DNA from: Actinomycetota bacterium
Lineage (GTDB): Bacteria > Actinomycetota > Thermoleophilia > UBA2241
DNA: 13,802 nt
NCBI GenBank assembly: GCA_012719015.1
Contig: JAAYBE010000377.1
Span: 1 to 13,802, forward strand
Reading direction: 5' to 3'
Below, piece by piece: positions 1-8,471 of the stretch. The translations under genes were made by a program, and so were the position numbers. Each line of letters opens with the position of its first letter. Position 1 is the first letter of the stretch. Under the pieces are notes generated by a model. That model saw only the letters and a program-made list of their open reading frames with translations. It searched no databases and had not been told where the DNA came from.

Positions 1-2
1 GC

Positions 3-83
3 GAGGTGCATGTACCACGCACGAGCAAGGCCGCCTGTGCACATGCCGTCGCCGATCAGATCGAGAAAGGCCTGGCGGGATGA
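3..83 (+). CDS. 3' end of an unidentified upstream gene (partial)
   Basis: Reading frame 3 is open from the left edge and stops at TGA 81-83, giving 26 residues that end in IEKGLAG. The stop overlaps the ATG of the HD-domain gene as ATGA, the kind of junction that recurs through this window. The residues are mixed-polarity and look like an ordinary C-terminal helix, whereas frame 2 over the same stretch is rich in Arg and Cys and looks non-coding. Too little is present to assign a family. It is probably co-transcribed with the HD and TPR genes downstream. Confidence 0.45.
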   Translation, partial: EVHVPRTSKAACAHAVADQIEKGLAG

Positions 84-637
84 CGCCCGACCGCGCCGCC
101 GTGCTCGCCGAGGTGGAGGCGCGCGTGACCAACGAGAACCTGCGCCGCCACATGCTGGCCACCGAGGTGATCATGCGTGCCCTGGCCCGACGACTCGGTG
201 AGGACCCTGACGTGTGGGGTCTCGCCGGACTGGGTCACGACCTCGACGCCGAGGAGACGGAGGGCGACTTCGCCCGCCACGGGGCCGTGGCGGCGGAGAG
301 GCTGAGGGTGCTGGGCCTTCCGTCGGCGGCCGTGCACGCGGTCGCGGCGCACAACCCCGACACCGGCGTCGCGGCCACCGGGCGCATCGACATCGGCCTC
401 ATCGCCGCCGACCAGCTCAGCGGGCTCGTGACCGCGGCGGCTCTCGTGCGCCCCGACAAAGACCTCGCGGGAGTCAAAGCGAGGTCGGTGCGCAAGCGGT
501 ACCGTGAGGGTGCGTTCGCGCGTGGGGTCGATCGGGCCGCGATCGCGCGCTGTGAGGAGCTGGGTCTCGAGCTAGACGACTTCCTGGGGCTCGGGCTGGT
601 GGCGATGCAGGGCATCGCCGCCGATCTCGGCCTTTGA
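80..637 (+). CDS. HD-superfamily hydrolase (HDIG-like, predicted metal-dependent phosphohydrolase)
   Basis: This 185-residue cytoplasmic protein has the HD-domain metal-binding pattern: H24 in an LRRHMLATE context, the H53-D54 doublet in GLGHDLDAE, H67, H86 and H91, and a later Asp at D111 in IAADQL. HD proteins usually cleave phosphate esters or nucleotides with bound divalent metal. This version resembles a widespread stand-alone HD family (as I recall it, with conserved segments like AALVRP, SVRKR and AMQGIA) whose substrate is not established. The ATG at 80 overlaps the previous stop and has AAAGG at 66-70 about nine bases upstream. The frame stays open to the left edge, so a longer protein cannot be excluded, but the N-terminus fits the family. 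The gene ends in a TTGA overlap with the TPR gene. Confidence 0.85.
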   Translation: MTPDRAAVLAEVEARVTNENLRRHMLATEVIMRALARRLGEDPDVWGLAGLGHDLDAEETEGDFARHGAVAAERLRVLGLPSAAVHAVAAHNPDTGVAATGRIDIGLIAADQLSGLVTAAALVRPDKDLAGVKARSVRKRYREGAFARGVDRAAIARCEELGLELDDFLGLGLVAMQGIAADLGL

Positions 638-1032
638 GCGCCGTGCCGGCGCCGCGCCGACGCACGCCCGACTTCCGCGACGAGAGCGAAGCCTATTCGT
701 CGTTCCGCCGCGGCGTCCGCTTCCTCGAAGAAGGCCACCCGGCACAGGCGGCGATGCACCTCTCCCGAGCCCTGATGCTGGAGCCGGGACGCACCTCCAT
801 CCGTGAGGCGCTCGGGCGCGCGGAGTTCGCGCTGGGTCGCTTCGAACGGGCGGCCACGCTCTTCCGGGAGATCACCGACGACGTCCCCGACCACGCCTAC
901 GCCCACTACGCCCTGGCCCGGTGTCTGCGCCGGCTCGGGGAACGCCGGGAGGCGCGGGCCCACCTGCGGCTGGCCCGCGCCCTCGACCCGGCTTCCGAGG
1001 TCTACCGGCAGCCTCTCGAGGGCGTGGATTGA
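634..1032 (+). CDS. Small tetratricopeptide-repeat (TPR) protein
   Basis: This 132-residue protein has a short basic N-terminus followed by three consecutive helix-turn-helix units of about 34 residues with TPR spacing. They begin near residue 22 (SSFRRGVRFLEEG), near 55 (SIREALGRAEFALGRFERA) and near 88 (AYAHYALARCLRRLGERREA). Each has a small-residue/Gly turn and a following ALxLxPG/P-type break. TPR arrays act as protein-binding scaffolds. No enzymatic motif, signal peptide or membrane segment is visible, so a partner cannot be named. The start is TTG 634, overlapping the HD gene stop as TTGA, with GTG 643 in frame as an alternative. Neither has a good Shine-Dalgarno sequence, so translation probably depends on coupling to the HD gene. 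Confidence 0.8.
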   Translation: MSAVPAPRRRTPDFRDESEAYSSFRRGVRFLEEGHPAQAAMHLSRALMLEPGRTSIREALGRAEFALGRFERAATLFREITDDVPDHAYAHYALARCLRRLGERREARAHLRLARALDPASEVYRQPLEGVD

Positions 1033-1040
1033 CCGGTCGT

Positions 1041-1059
1041 CGTCCGGTGCCGACGGACG
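1041..1059. terminator. Inverted repeat between convergent TPR and htpX genes, possible bidirectional terminator
   Basis: CGTCCG at 1041-1046 is the exact reverse complement of CGGACG at 1054-1059, with a 7-base loop. It sits in the 40-base gap between two convergent stop codons, where a shared terminator is expected. No run of T follows on either strand, so the terminator role is inferred from position. Confidence 0.4.
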
Positions 1060-1072
1060 CGGCCTGGGAGGA

Positions 1073-2008
1073 TCAGGTCAGCGCCTCGGGCCCCACATGC
1101 GCCATCTCGAGCAGTACGGCGATGCGCTGCCGGATGGGGGGGTGCGTGTCGAAGATCCCCGTGGCCTCCTTCGCCTTCTTGAGCGGATTGGCGATGTAGA
1201 GGTGGGCCGTGGCGCGGTTGGCGCTGCGCAGCGGCCGCGGGTCTGAAGCGATGGTGTGGAGCGCCCGCGCCAGGCCGAGCGGGTTGCGGGTGAGCTCCAC
1301 GGCGGAGGCGTCGGCCAGGTACTCCCGCCGTCGCGAGACCGCGAACTGCACCGCATAAGCCGCCAGCGGCGCCAGAACGGCCAGCACCAGCGCGACGATC
1401 ATGAAGACCGCCTGTCCCTGACCGCCTCCGGAGCCTCCGCCGCGCCGCCGACCCGCGCCGCCCCAGAAGCTCCAGCGCAGGAAGAAGTCGGCGATCAGGG
1501 CGATCATCCCGACGAGGACGCCCACCAGTGTCTGCAACCGGACGTCGTAGTTGCGCACGTGCGACATCTCGTGGGCGACGACGCCCTGCAGCTGCTCGCG
1601 GTCGAGACGCTCCAGCAGGCCGCGCGTGACGGCGACGGAGGCATGCTCCGGGTCGCGTCCGGTGGCGAACGCGTTGGGTGCGGCGTCCTCGAGCACGTAC
1701 ACGGCCGGGACCCGCGACAGGCCGGCGGCGATCGTCATCTCTTCGACGACGTTGAAGAGCTGCGGCTCGTCGGCATGCGTCACCCGTCGGGCGCCGGAGA
1801 CCGCGAGCACCATCCTGTCGCCGCTGTAGTAGCCGACGACGCTCCAGAGGATCGCGACCACACCGAACACCCCGAGCAGGCCGAGGCCGCCCTGCGTCCC
1901 TCCGACCGCGGCGTACCCGATCGCGAACCCCAAGGCGGCGAGGATCGCCACGACGAGGCCCGCCAGCAGCCAGGAATCGCGACGGTTGCGGGCGATCTGT
2001 TCGTACAT
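1073..2008 (-). CDS. htpX: M48 family zinc metalloprotease HtpX
   Basis: This membrane zinc metallopeptidase takes part in quality control of membrane proteins; the active site faces the cytoplasm in characterised HtpX. The N-terminus MYEQIARNRRDSW is typical of the family and leads into two hydrophobic segments (about residues 14-35 and 42-62). The zinc motif HEMSH is at residues 146-150, in VVAHEMSHVRNYD. A further hydrophobic pair follows (about 163-180 and 200-220), separated by a Gly/Arg-rich loop, and then the third-ligand region REYLADASAVELT. The length of about 311 residues is normal. I chose ATG 2008 because it matches the conserved N-terminus; GTG 2023 in frame would add five residues (MPPPV). 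Neither has a strong ribosome site. It lies about 28 bases after lemA on the same strand, and the LemA/HtpX pairing is common in bacteria. Confidence 0.93.
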   Translation of the reverse strand: MYEQIARNRRDSWLLAGLVVAILAALGFAIGYAAVGGTQGGLGLLGVFGVVAILWSVVGYYSGDRMVLAVSGARRVTHADEPQLFNVVEEMTIAAGLSRVPAVYVLEDAAPNAFATGRDPEHASVAVTRGLLERLDREQLQGVVAHEMSHVRNYDVRLQTLVGVLVGMIALIADFFLRWSFWGGAGRRRGGGSGGGQGQAVFMIVALVLAVLAPLAAYAVQFAVSRRREYLADASAVELTRNPLGLARALHTIASDPRPLRSANRATAHLYIANPLKKAKEATGIFDTHPPIRQRIAVLLEMAHVGPEALT

Positions 2009-2036
2009 GACCGGTGGCGGCACGGGGCCGCGGGGC

Positions 2037-2597
2037 TCACCTCAGATCGACGACCGGGACGGCGCGCTCGCTCTCGGGGGCCTCGAAGAACTGGCGCGTC
2101 GTGAAGTTGAACATGCCGGCGATGAGGTTGGACGGGAACATCTGGATCTTGTTGTTGTAGGTGAGGACGCTGTCGTTGTAGAACTGCCGCGCGAAGGCGA
2201 TCTTGTTCTCCGTCGACGTGAGCTCCTCCTGGAGCTGGATGACGTTCTGGTTGGCCTTGAGCTCAGGATAGTTCTCCGCCACGGCGAAGAGGCTTTTGAG
2301 AGTGCCGGTGAGCACGTTCTCAGCCTCGGCCTGGGCCTCCGGGCCGCGTCTGCCGGCGTCGATCGCGGCGGCCCGCGCGTTGGTGACGTTGGTGAGCGTC
2401 TCCTGCTCGTACGACATGTAGTCCTTGACCGCCTCGACGAGGTTGGGGATGAGGTCGTGCCGTCGTTTGAGCTGCACCTCGATCTGGCTCCAGGAGTTGT
2501 CCACCTGGTTCCGCCGCTTCACGAGACTGTTGTACATGCCGGCCAGCACGGCCACGATCACGACCACGACGACGATCAAGACGATGATGGCGATCAA
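2037..2597 (-). CDS. lemA: LemA family membrane protein
   Basis: This 186-residue protein has an N-terminal hydrophobic helix (residues 1-20, almost all Ile, Val, Ala and Leu). The LemA core follows: YNSLVKRRNQVDNSWSQI, then QLKRRHDLIPNLVEAVKDYM, a long Ala/Glu-rich coiled region, and the conserved C-terminal stretch ENKIAFARQFYND through YNNKIQMFPSNLIAGMF. LemA proteins are membrane-anchored helical bundles of unclear biochemical role, often encoded beside HtpX proteases. The start codon is TTG at 2595-2597. It is supported by an AAAGGAG ribosome site at 2604-2610 (minus strand) six bases upstream, and no ATG lies nearby. It heads a two-gene unit with htpX and is divergent from the L,D-transpeptidase gene. 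Confidence 0.94.
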   Translation of the reverse strand: MIAIIVLIVVVVVIVAVLAGMYNSLVKRRNQVDNSWSQIEVQLKRRHDLIPNLVEAVKDYMSYEQETLTNVTNARAAAIDAGRRGPEAQAEAENVLTGTLKSLFAVAENYPELKANQNVIQLQEELTSTENKIAFARQFYNDSVLTYNNKIQMFPSNLIAGMFNFTTRQFFEAPESERAVPVVDLR

Positions 2598-2603
2598 CCG
2601 GCG

Positions 2604-2610
2604 CTCCTTT
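2604..2610 (-). promoter_or_regulatory. Ribosome binding site fixing the TTG start of lemA
   Basis: On the minus strand AAAGGAG stands six bases before the TTG codon at 2597. It matches the anti-Shine-Dalgarno core well and fixes a non-ATG start. Confidence 0.7.
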
Positions 2611-2629
2611 CGTTGGCTGCCTTGCGGCT

Positions 2630-2635
2630 AGTGTA
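2630..2635 (-). promoter_or_regulatory. Possible -10 element of the lemA-htpX promoter
   Basis: The minus strand reads TACACT here, a TANNNT-type -10 box. It would start transcription about 26 bases before the lemA TTG, leaving room for the AAAGGAG site. I see no convincing -35 hexamer at 16-19 bases spacing, so this is a weak call. The divergent 2598-2705 gap should hold promoters for both directions. Confidence 0.35.
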
Positions 2636-2666
2636 CGCCACGGGCGGTGACGGGGCCTCCGCCTAG

Positions 2667-2696
2667 TTGTACCTCTTCCGGGCGCGCGGCTATCCT
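2667..2696 (+). promoter_or_regulatory. Promoter of the L,D-transpeptidase gene, nearly leaderless
   Basis: TTGTAC (2667-2672) and TATCCT (2691-2696) are separated by 18 bases. The expected transcription start is about 2703, only a few bases before the ATG at 2706, and no purine-rich ribosome site with normal spacing precedes that ATG. Leaderless or near-leaderless mRNAs are common in Actinomycetota, so the geometry is plausible. Confidence 0.45.
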
Positions 2697-2705
2697 TGGA
2701 CGGGG

Positions 2706-3500
2706 ATGAGCACCTGGGTACGCGATATCGTGATCCTCGTCGGCGGTCTGGCCGCTCTGGCGGTGCTGGCGCTCGGGGGCCAGGCCGCCGTGCGCGCCCG
2801 CGCGAGTGGCTCCGGCGCGAGCCAGACGCCGGCGCCGGTTCCTGTCGTGACGCCGTCGGGCTCCGCCCCGGCCGAGCCTCACTACGAGCGCTGGACGGTC
2901 ATCAAAGTCGTGCGACCGGTCGTGGTCTACGCGCGACCGAGCACCGCGGCGCAGGTCAGGACGCGCCTCGACCGGTTCAACCAGAACGGCTACCCGAACC
3001 TCGCGCTCGTGGACACGACGCGGGAGGTCGGAGACAGACTCTGGTACAGGGTGTGGCTTGCGCTGCGGCCGAACGGAACCCGGGGGTGGATCCCCGAGGC
3101 CGAGGGCAGCCTCGCGCTGTACAGGACGGCAGCGAAGATCACCATCGACCTGTCGGAGCGCGAGCTCAGCGTCACCCGCCGTGGTCAGGTCGTCGCCACG
3201 TTCCCGGTGGCGATCGGCAGACCCGGCCTGAGCACCCCGAAGGGCTTCTTCTTCGTCAACCAGAAGCTGAGGCCGGCGTCCCCGGACGGTCCTTACGGGG
3301 TACTGGCGATCGGGATCAGCGCCTTCCAGCCCAAGCTCCCCTACTGGGAGCAGGGAGGACCGGTGGCGATCCACGGGACCAACGAGCCGTGGCTCATCGG
3401 CAAGGCGATCAGCCACGGCTGCGTACGCATGCGCAACAAGGACGTGCTGCAGGTCAGCCGCTACGTGCCGGCGGGGAGCCCCGTCGAGATCGTCGAGTGA
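2706..3500 (+). CDS. Membrane-anchored L,D-transpeptidase (YkuD domain)
   Basis: This 264-residue protein probably cross-links peptidoglycan through 3-3 bonds or attaches proteins to the wall, outside the membrane. The N-terminus has one hydrophobic segment (about residues 6-28, DIVILVGGLAALAVLALGG) acting as a signal anchor. A Pro/Ser/Ala-rich linker follows (about 33-58), then an SH3b-like module (about 62-125, with VYARPST and RLWYRVWLA), and then the YkuD catalytic domain (about 132-264). The active-site pattern is complete: H223 in AIHGTNEP and SHGCVRM at residues 236-242 with nucleophile C239. An in-frame TTG at 2667 would add 13 residues but falls in the predicted -35 box, so ATG 2706 is preferred. 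It is divergent from lemA and convergent with the CxxC protein. Confidence 0.92.
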   Translation: MSTWVRDIVILVGGLAALAVLALGGQAAVRARASGSGASQTPAPVPVVTPSGSAPAEPHYERWTVIKVVRPVVVYARPSTAAQVRTRLDRFNQNGYPNLALVDTTREVGDRLWYRVWLALRPNGTRGWIPEAEGSLALYRTAAKITIDLSERELSVTRRGQVVATFPVAIGRPGLSTPKGFFFVNQKLRPASPDGPYGVLAIGISAFQPKLPYWEQGGPVAIHGTNEPWLIGKAISHGCVRMRNKDVLQVSRYVPAGSPVEIVE

Positions 3501-3501
3501 C

Positions 3502-3529
3502 GGCCGCGCCGGCGTAGCGTCGCGCGGCC
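3502..3529. terminator. Inverted repeat between convergent genes, likely bidirectional terminator
   Basis: GGCCGCGC (3502-3509) and GCGCGGCC (3522-3529) are perfect reverse complements with a 12-base loop. They fill the 35-base gap between the transpeptidase stop and the stop of the opposing CxxC gene. There is no T run, as often in high-GC genomes, so termination is inferred from the position and the all-GC stem. Confidence 0.5.
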
Positions 3530-3535
3530 TCCGTC

Positions 3536-3820
3536 TCACCAGTATTCGCCCTGCCGCAGGAGCATGTCCTGCGCTTTGCATCTAGGGCAGGTGTAGGAGT
3601 TGGCCTTCTCGAGGAAGAACAGCTCGCTGTCGCAGGTCGCGCAGCGGAACTCGTCCACGTGGATGTCGGCGCCCGTCATGTCCACCTCGACGATGGAACC
3701 GCACTCCACGCAGTACCCCGGCATGAACCGCTGCCGGGGATCGTAAACGCCCACACCCCAGCGGATGCGCTCGGCCTTGTAGCCGCACTGGCGGCACTCG
3801 AACGTCGTGTACTCTCCCAT
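3536..3820 (-). CDS. Small protein with four CxxC pairs (double zinc-ribbon-like), function unknown
   Basis: This 94-residue soluble protein has four evenly placed CxxC pairs: C9/C12, C37/C40, C60/C63 and C78/C81. The spacing suggests two metal sites, each formed by two knuckles (9/12 with 37/40, and 60/63 with 78/81), as in zinc ribbons or rubredoxin-like folds. The segment between the pairs includes WGVGVYDPRQRFMPGYC. I do not recognise a named family, and no enzymatic residues stand out. The start ATG at 3820 has AGAGG about eight bases upstream on the minus strand. It is divergent from the rimP operon across a 204-base gap and convergent with the L,D-transpeptidase. Candidate roles are nucleic-acid or protein binding, or metal handling; the sequence does not separate these. 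Confidence 0.8.
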   Translation of the reverse strand: MGEYTTFECRQCGYKAERIRWGVGVYDPRQRFMPGYCVECGSIVEVDMTGADIHVDEFRCATCDSELFFLEKANSYTCPRCKAQDMLLRQGEYW

Positions 3821-3912
3821 CAGGCGGCCTCTTCTCCGGAGTGGTGACGGTCGCTCCCCGTATCGGCAGGAAAGCCGGTGGTCGTGAGCCCGCCGCAGAC
3901 CCCGAGCCCGCC

Positions 3913-3942
3913 TTGTGCCTCAGCCGGCGACGATGCTATACT
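3913..3942 (+). promoter_or_regulatory. Promoter of the rimP-nusA-infB operon
   Basis: TTGTGC at 3913-3918 and TATACT at 3937-3942, with an 18-base spacer, form the best sigma-70-type promoter in the window. Transcription should begin near 3949, leaving a leader of about 75 bases before rimP. It also rules out translation of the longer open frame upstream of rimP, because the promoter lies inside that frame. Confidence 0.65.
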
Positions 3943-3983
3943 GACGCGGCTAGACAACACACCACGAGCGGGCTCTCTGCGCG

Positions 3984-4005
3984 AAGGTCGGTGGCAGCCG
4001 ACCTT
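3984..4005 (+). promoter_or_regulatory. Stem-loop in the rimP operon leader
   Basis: AAGGTCGG (3984-3991) pairs perfectly with CCGACCTT (3998-4005) around a 6-base loop TGGCAG, and TTCTCG follows. The stem ends 19 bases before the rimP ATG. The short pyrimidine stretch after it could give weak termination, but the run of T is only three, so an attenuator, an RNA-protein site or a stability element are all possible. In E. coli the equivalent nusA-infB operon is controlled by NusA, which makes a regulatory leader plausible here. Confidence 0.5.
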
Positions 4006-4024
4006 TCTCGTATGTGAGGTCGAC

Positions 4025-4486
4025 ATGAGGGAGACGAGAGAGCAACTGGAGACCATGGTCGAGACCAGGCTCGCCGAGCTGTTCCCCGGCGTCGAGCTGG
4101 TGGACCTCGAGGTCCGCGGGCATCCCGCGGCCACGGTCACGCTGTTCATCGACCGGGCAGGAGGAGTCGATCTCGACCTGTGCGCGGCGGTGAGCGAGGC
4201 GCTCGGGGAGCTGCGCGAGCGTTACGCCCTGGAGGTCTCCTCGCCGGGGCTCGACCGCCGGTTGCGCAAGCCCGAGCACTTCGCCGCCCAGATCGGCCGT
4301 GTCGTGGCCGCGCAGACGACGGACCCGGTCGACGGTCGTCGCAACTTCCGCGGCGTGCTCGCGGCGGCCGACGGGCAGTCCGTCACTCTCACGCTCGAGG
4401 ACGGCCAGGACGTCACGCTGCCGCTGGCCGGCCTCGCGAAAGCGCACGTGGTCTACACCCATGAACCCCCACGGAGGCGAACGTGA
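4025..4486 (+). CDS. rimP: Ribosome maturation factor RimP
   Basis: This 153-residue protein is needed for 30S subunit maturation. The N-terminal RimP domain (about residues 1-75) contains GVELVDLEVRG, TLFIDRAGGVDLDLC and the hallmark EVSSPGLDRRLRKPEHF. The C-terminal SH3-like domain (about 85-148) has FRGVLAAADGQSVTLTLEDG and ends in LAKAHVVYTHE. ATG 4025 is chosen because GAGG stands five bases upstream and the family N-terminus begins here. The same frame is open back to 3878, but that stretch holds the promoter and leader hairpin. The gene ends in a GTGA overlap with nusA, so RimP and NusA synthesis are probably coupled. It is the first gene of the long operon. Confidence 0.95.
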   Translation: MRETREQLETMVETRLAELFPGVELVDLEVRGHPAATVTLFIDRAGGVDLDLCAAVSEALGELRERYALEVSSPGLDRRLRKPEHFAAQIGRVVAAQTTDPVDGRRNFRGVLAAADGQSVTLTLEDGQDVTLPLAGLAKAHVVYTHEPPRRRT

Positions 4487-5790
4487 GCAGAGAGATCATC
4501 GAGGCCCTGCGCCAGATCGAGAGCGAGAAGGGCATCGCCTTCGAGGCTCTTGTCGAGGCTCTCGAGGACGCGCTCCTCTCCGCCTACAAGAAGTCCCCCG
4601 ACGCGGCAGACTACGCCGCGGTCGAGGTCGACACCGAGACCGGCGACATGCGGGTCTACCAGCTCATCTTCCCGGAGCATGTGGACACCGAGGCCCTCAA
4701 GGTCCGCGACGAGGAGACCGGGGAGGAGGTCGGGCTCGACCTCAGCGGCGTCGACATGAGCGAGGTCGAGCGCGTGGAGGTCACGCCGGACGACTTCGGC
4801 CGCATCGCGGCGATGACCGCCAAGCAGGTCATCCTCCAGCGCATCCGCGAGGCGGAGCGTGACCTCATGTACGAGGAATACGTCGACCGCGTCGGCGAAC
4901 TGGTCACCGGCATCGTGCAGCAGAGCGATCCGCGGCACACCACGTTGGTCGAGCTGGGTCGCGTGGAGGCGGAGTTGCCGCGCGGCGAGCAGATCGACAC
5001 CGAGCACTACGAACACGGCGAGCGCATCAAGGCCGTGATCGTCAGGGTGGAGGAGTCGGCCAAGGGTCCCCAGGTCAAGCTCTCGCGTCGGAGCGAGGAG
5101 CTGGTGCGCAAGCTGTTCGAGCTCGAGGTCCCGGAGATCGCCGACGGGCTGGTGGAGATCCGTCAGGTGGCGCGCGAGACGGGGTACCGGGGCCGCGACG
5201 GCAAGCCCGTGCCCGGACGCTGCAAGATCGCCGTGGTGTCGCACGCCGACGGCGTCGACCCCGTCGGCGCCTGCGTGGGCCCCCGCGGCTCCCGTGTGCG
5301 GATGGTGGTCAGCGAGTTGCGCGGCGAGCGCATCGACATCATCCCGTACAACGACGACGCGGCACGCTTCGTCGCCAAGTCGCTCTCGCCGGCACGCGTG
5401 CGGGAGGTGATCGTCGACGACGAGGAGAAGACCGCGACGATCGTCGTCCCCGACGACCAGCTCTCCCTCGCCATCGGCAAGGAGGGGCAGAACGCCCGGT
5501 TGGCCAGCAAGCTCACCGGATGGCGCATCGACATCAAGAGCCAGCAGCAGATGGCGGAGGTCGAGAGCGCGCTCGAGTTCGGCGAGGAGGAGGGTGTGCA
5601 GGGCCAGTGCCAGGCGGTGATGCGCACCGGCAAGCGCTGCCCCAACCAGGCCGAGCCGGGCTCGAAGTACTGCAGCATCCACGCGGACTACGTGCCGGCC
5701 GAGCCCGAGGCTCCCGCAGCCGACGACGCGCAGACCGATGACGCGGCCAGGGCCGCGGACTCCGACCCCGCAGAGGCGGACGAGGAGTGA
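4483..5790 (+). CDS. nusA: Transcription termination/antitermination factor NusA with a Cys/His C-terminal extension
   Basis: NusA binds RNA polymerase and nascent RNA, affecting pausing, termination and antitermination. Domains in this 435-residue protein are: the polymerase-binding N-terminal domain (1 to about 130); S1 (about 138-200, GELVTGIVQQ to PQVKLSRRS); KH1 (about 210-290, GPRG at 266-269); and KH2 (about 300-352, GKEG at 332-335 in AIGKEGQNARLASKLTGW). After KH2 there is no acidic-repeat domain of the E. coli type. Instead there is a cluster C376-x9-C386-x10-C397-x2-H400, with GKRCPNQAEPGSKYCSIH in its second half, followed by an Asp/Glu/Ala tail to residue 435. The cluster could bind one zinc. 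The start is GTG 4483, overlapping the rimP stop, with GGAGG at 4473-4477 five bases upstream. Confidence 0.96.
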   Translation: MSREIIEALRQIESEKGIAFEALVEALEDALLSAYKKSPDAADYAAVEVDTETGDMRVYQLIFPEHVDTEALKVRDEETGEEVGLDLSGVDMSEVERVEVTPDDFGRIAAMTAKQVILQRIREAERDLMYEEYVDRVGELVTGIVQQSDPRHTTLVELGRVEAELPRGEQIDTEHYEHGERIKAVIVRVEESAKGPQVKLSRRSEELVRKLFELEVPEIADGLVEIRQVARETGYRGRDGKPVPGRCKIAVVSHADGVDPVGACVGPRGSRVRMVVSELRGERIDIIPYNDDAARFVAKSLSPARVREVIVDDEEKTATIVVPDDQLSLAIGKEGQNARLASKLTGWRIDIKSQQQMAEVESALEFGEEEGVQGQCQAVMRTGKRCPNQAEPGSKYCSIHADYVPAEPEAPAADDAQTDDAARAADSDPAEADEE

Positions 5791-6059
5791 GCCCCGTGGC
5801 GACGCCGCAGAGGACGTGCATCGGCTGTCGCCGCCGGCGGCCCCAGAGCGACCTCGTACGCCTCGTGGCCGACCACGGCCGTGTGAGGACGGCGCGGCGT
5901 GGCGCGCCGGGAAGGGGCGCGTATCTCTGTGCGGACGTGGCGTGTCTGGAGGCCGCGGACGGAAGGCACGCGTTCGCGCGGGCGTTCCGTGGCCCGGTCA
6001 CGCTCGATGCCTCCGTGCGCGAGGCGGTCGCGCAACGTGACGAAGACGAAAGGCGGTGA
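5787..6059 (+). CDS. ylxR: YlxR/DUF448 family protein
   Basis: This small basic protein of 90 residues is conserved between nusA and infB in many Gram-positive bacteria. Family proteins have an RNA-binding-type fold and have been linked to gene regulation, but their role is not settled. The signature RTCIGCRRRRPQSDLVRLV is near the N-terminus (C11 and C14), and the second motif GRGAYLCADVACLEAA follows near residues 42-58. The start may be GTG 5787, which overlaps the nusA stop as GTGA, or GTG 5796, which has GAGGAG about eight bases upstream. The motif lies downstream of both. The L7Ae-like ylxQ gene that often follows ylxR in Bacillus is absent, and infB begins five bases after the stop. 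Confidence 0.9.
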   Translation: MSPVATPQRTCIGCRRRRPQSDLVRLVADHGRVRTARRGAPGRGAYLCADVACLEAADGRHAFARAFRGPVTLDASVREAVAQRDEDERR

Positions 6060-6064
6060 GGTGA

Positions 6065-8141
<2,077 letters not shown>

Positions 8142-8152
<11 letters not shown>

Positions 8153-8471
8153 CGCCTGCATCGGGCTGTATCTGGCGGAGCTGCACTTCCCGGAGGCGCG
8201 GACGCTGAAGGAGAAGCGCGCGCCGCTGGCGTCGTTGCGCGACGTGATGCAGTCCCGGTTTCGCGCCTCCTTCAGCGAGGTAGGACTGCAGGATGTGTGG
8301 CAGCGGGCCCGGATCCTGGTGGTGGTCGCGTCTTCGTCGCTGGCGAGGGCACGCGACCGCCTCGACGACATCGACCGCTACGTGCACGCGCGCGAGTATG
8401 AGTTCGTCGTCGCGCGCGTGGTGCTCAAGACGGCCGACCCGGTGGACGGCATATGGGACATCGACTCCTGA
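8142..8471 (+). CDS. ylxP: YlxP/DUF503 family protein
   Basis: This 109-residue cytoplasmic protein belongs to the small family found between infB and rbfA in Gram-positive bacteria; family members have been linked to ribosome assembly. Conserved features are the N-terminal beta strand GLYLAELHFPEARTLKEKR, the helix SLRDVMQSRFRASFSEVG, and the QDVWQRARILVVVASS segment. The start is GTG 8142, inside the end of infB (11-base overlap). The next gene, rbfA, begins 19 bases before its stop, so it is tightly coupled on both sides. I could not see a strong ribosome site. No catalytic residues are evident, in line with a binding role. Confidence 0.88.

Noticed and set aside
3878..4024. In-frame extension upstream of rimP
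   Set aside because: It contains the operon promoter and leader hairpin, and the family N-terminus plus ribosome site place the start at 4025.
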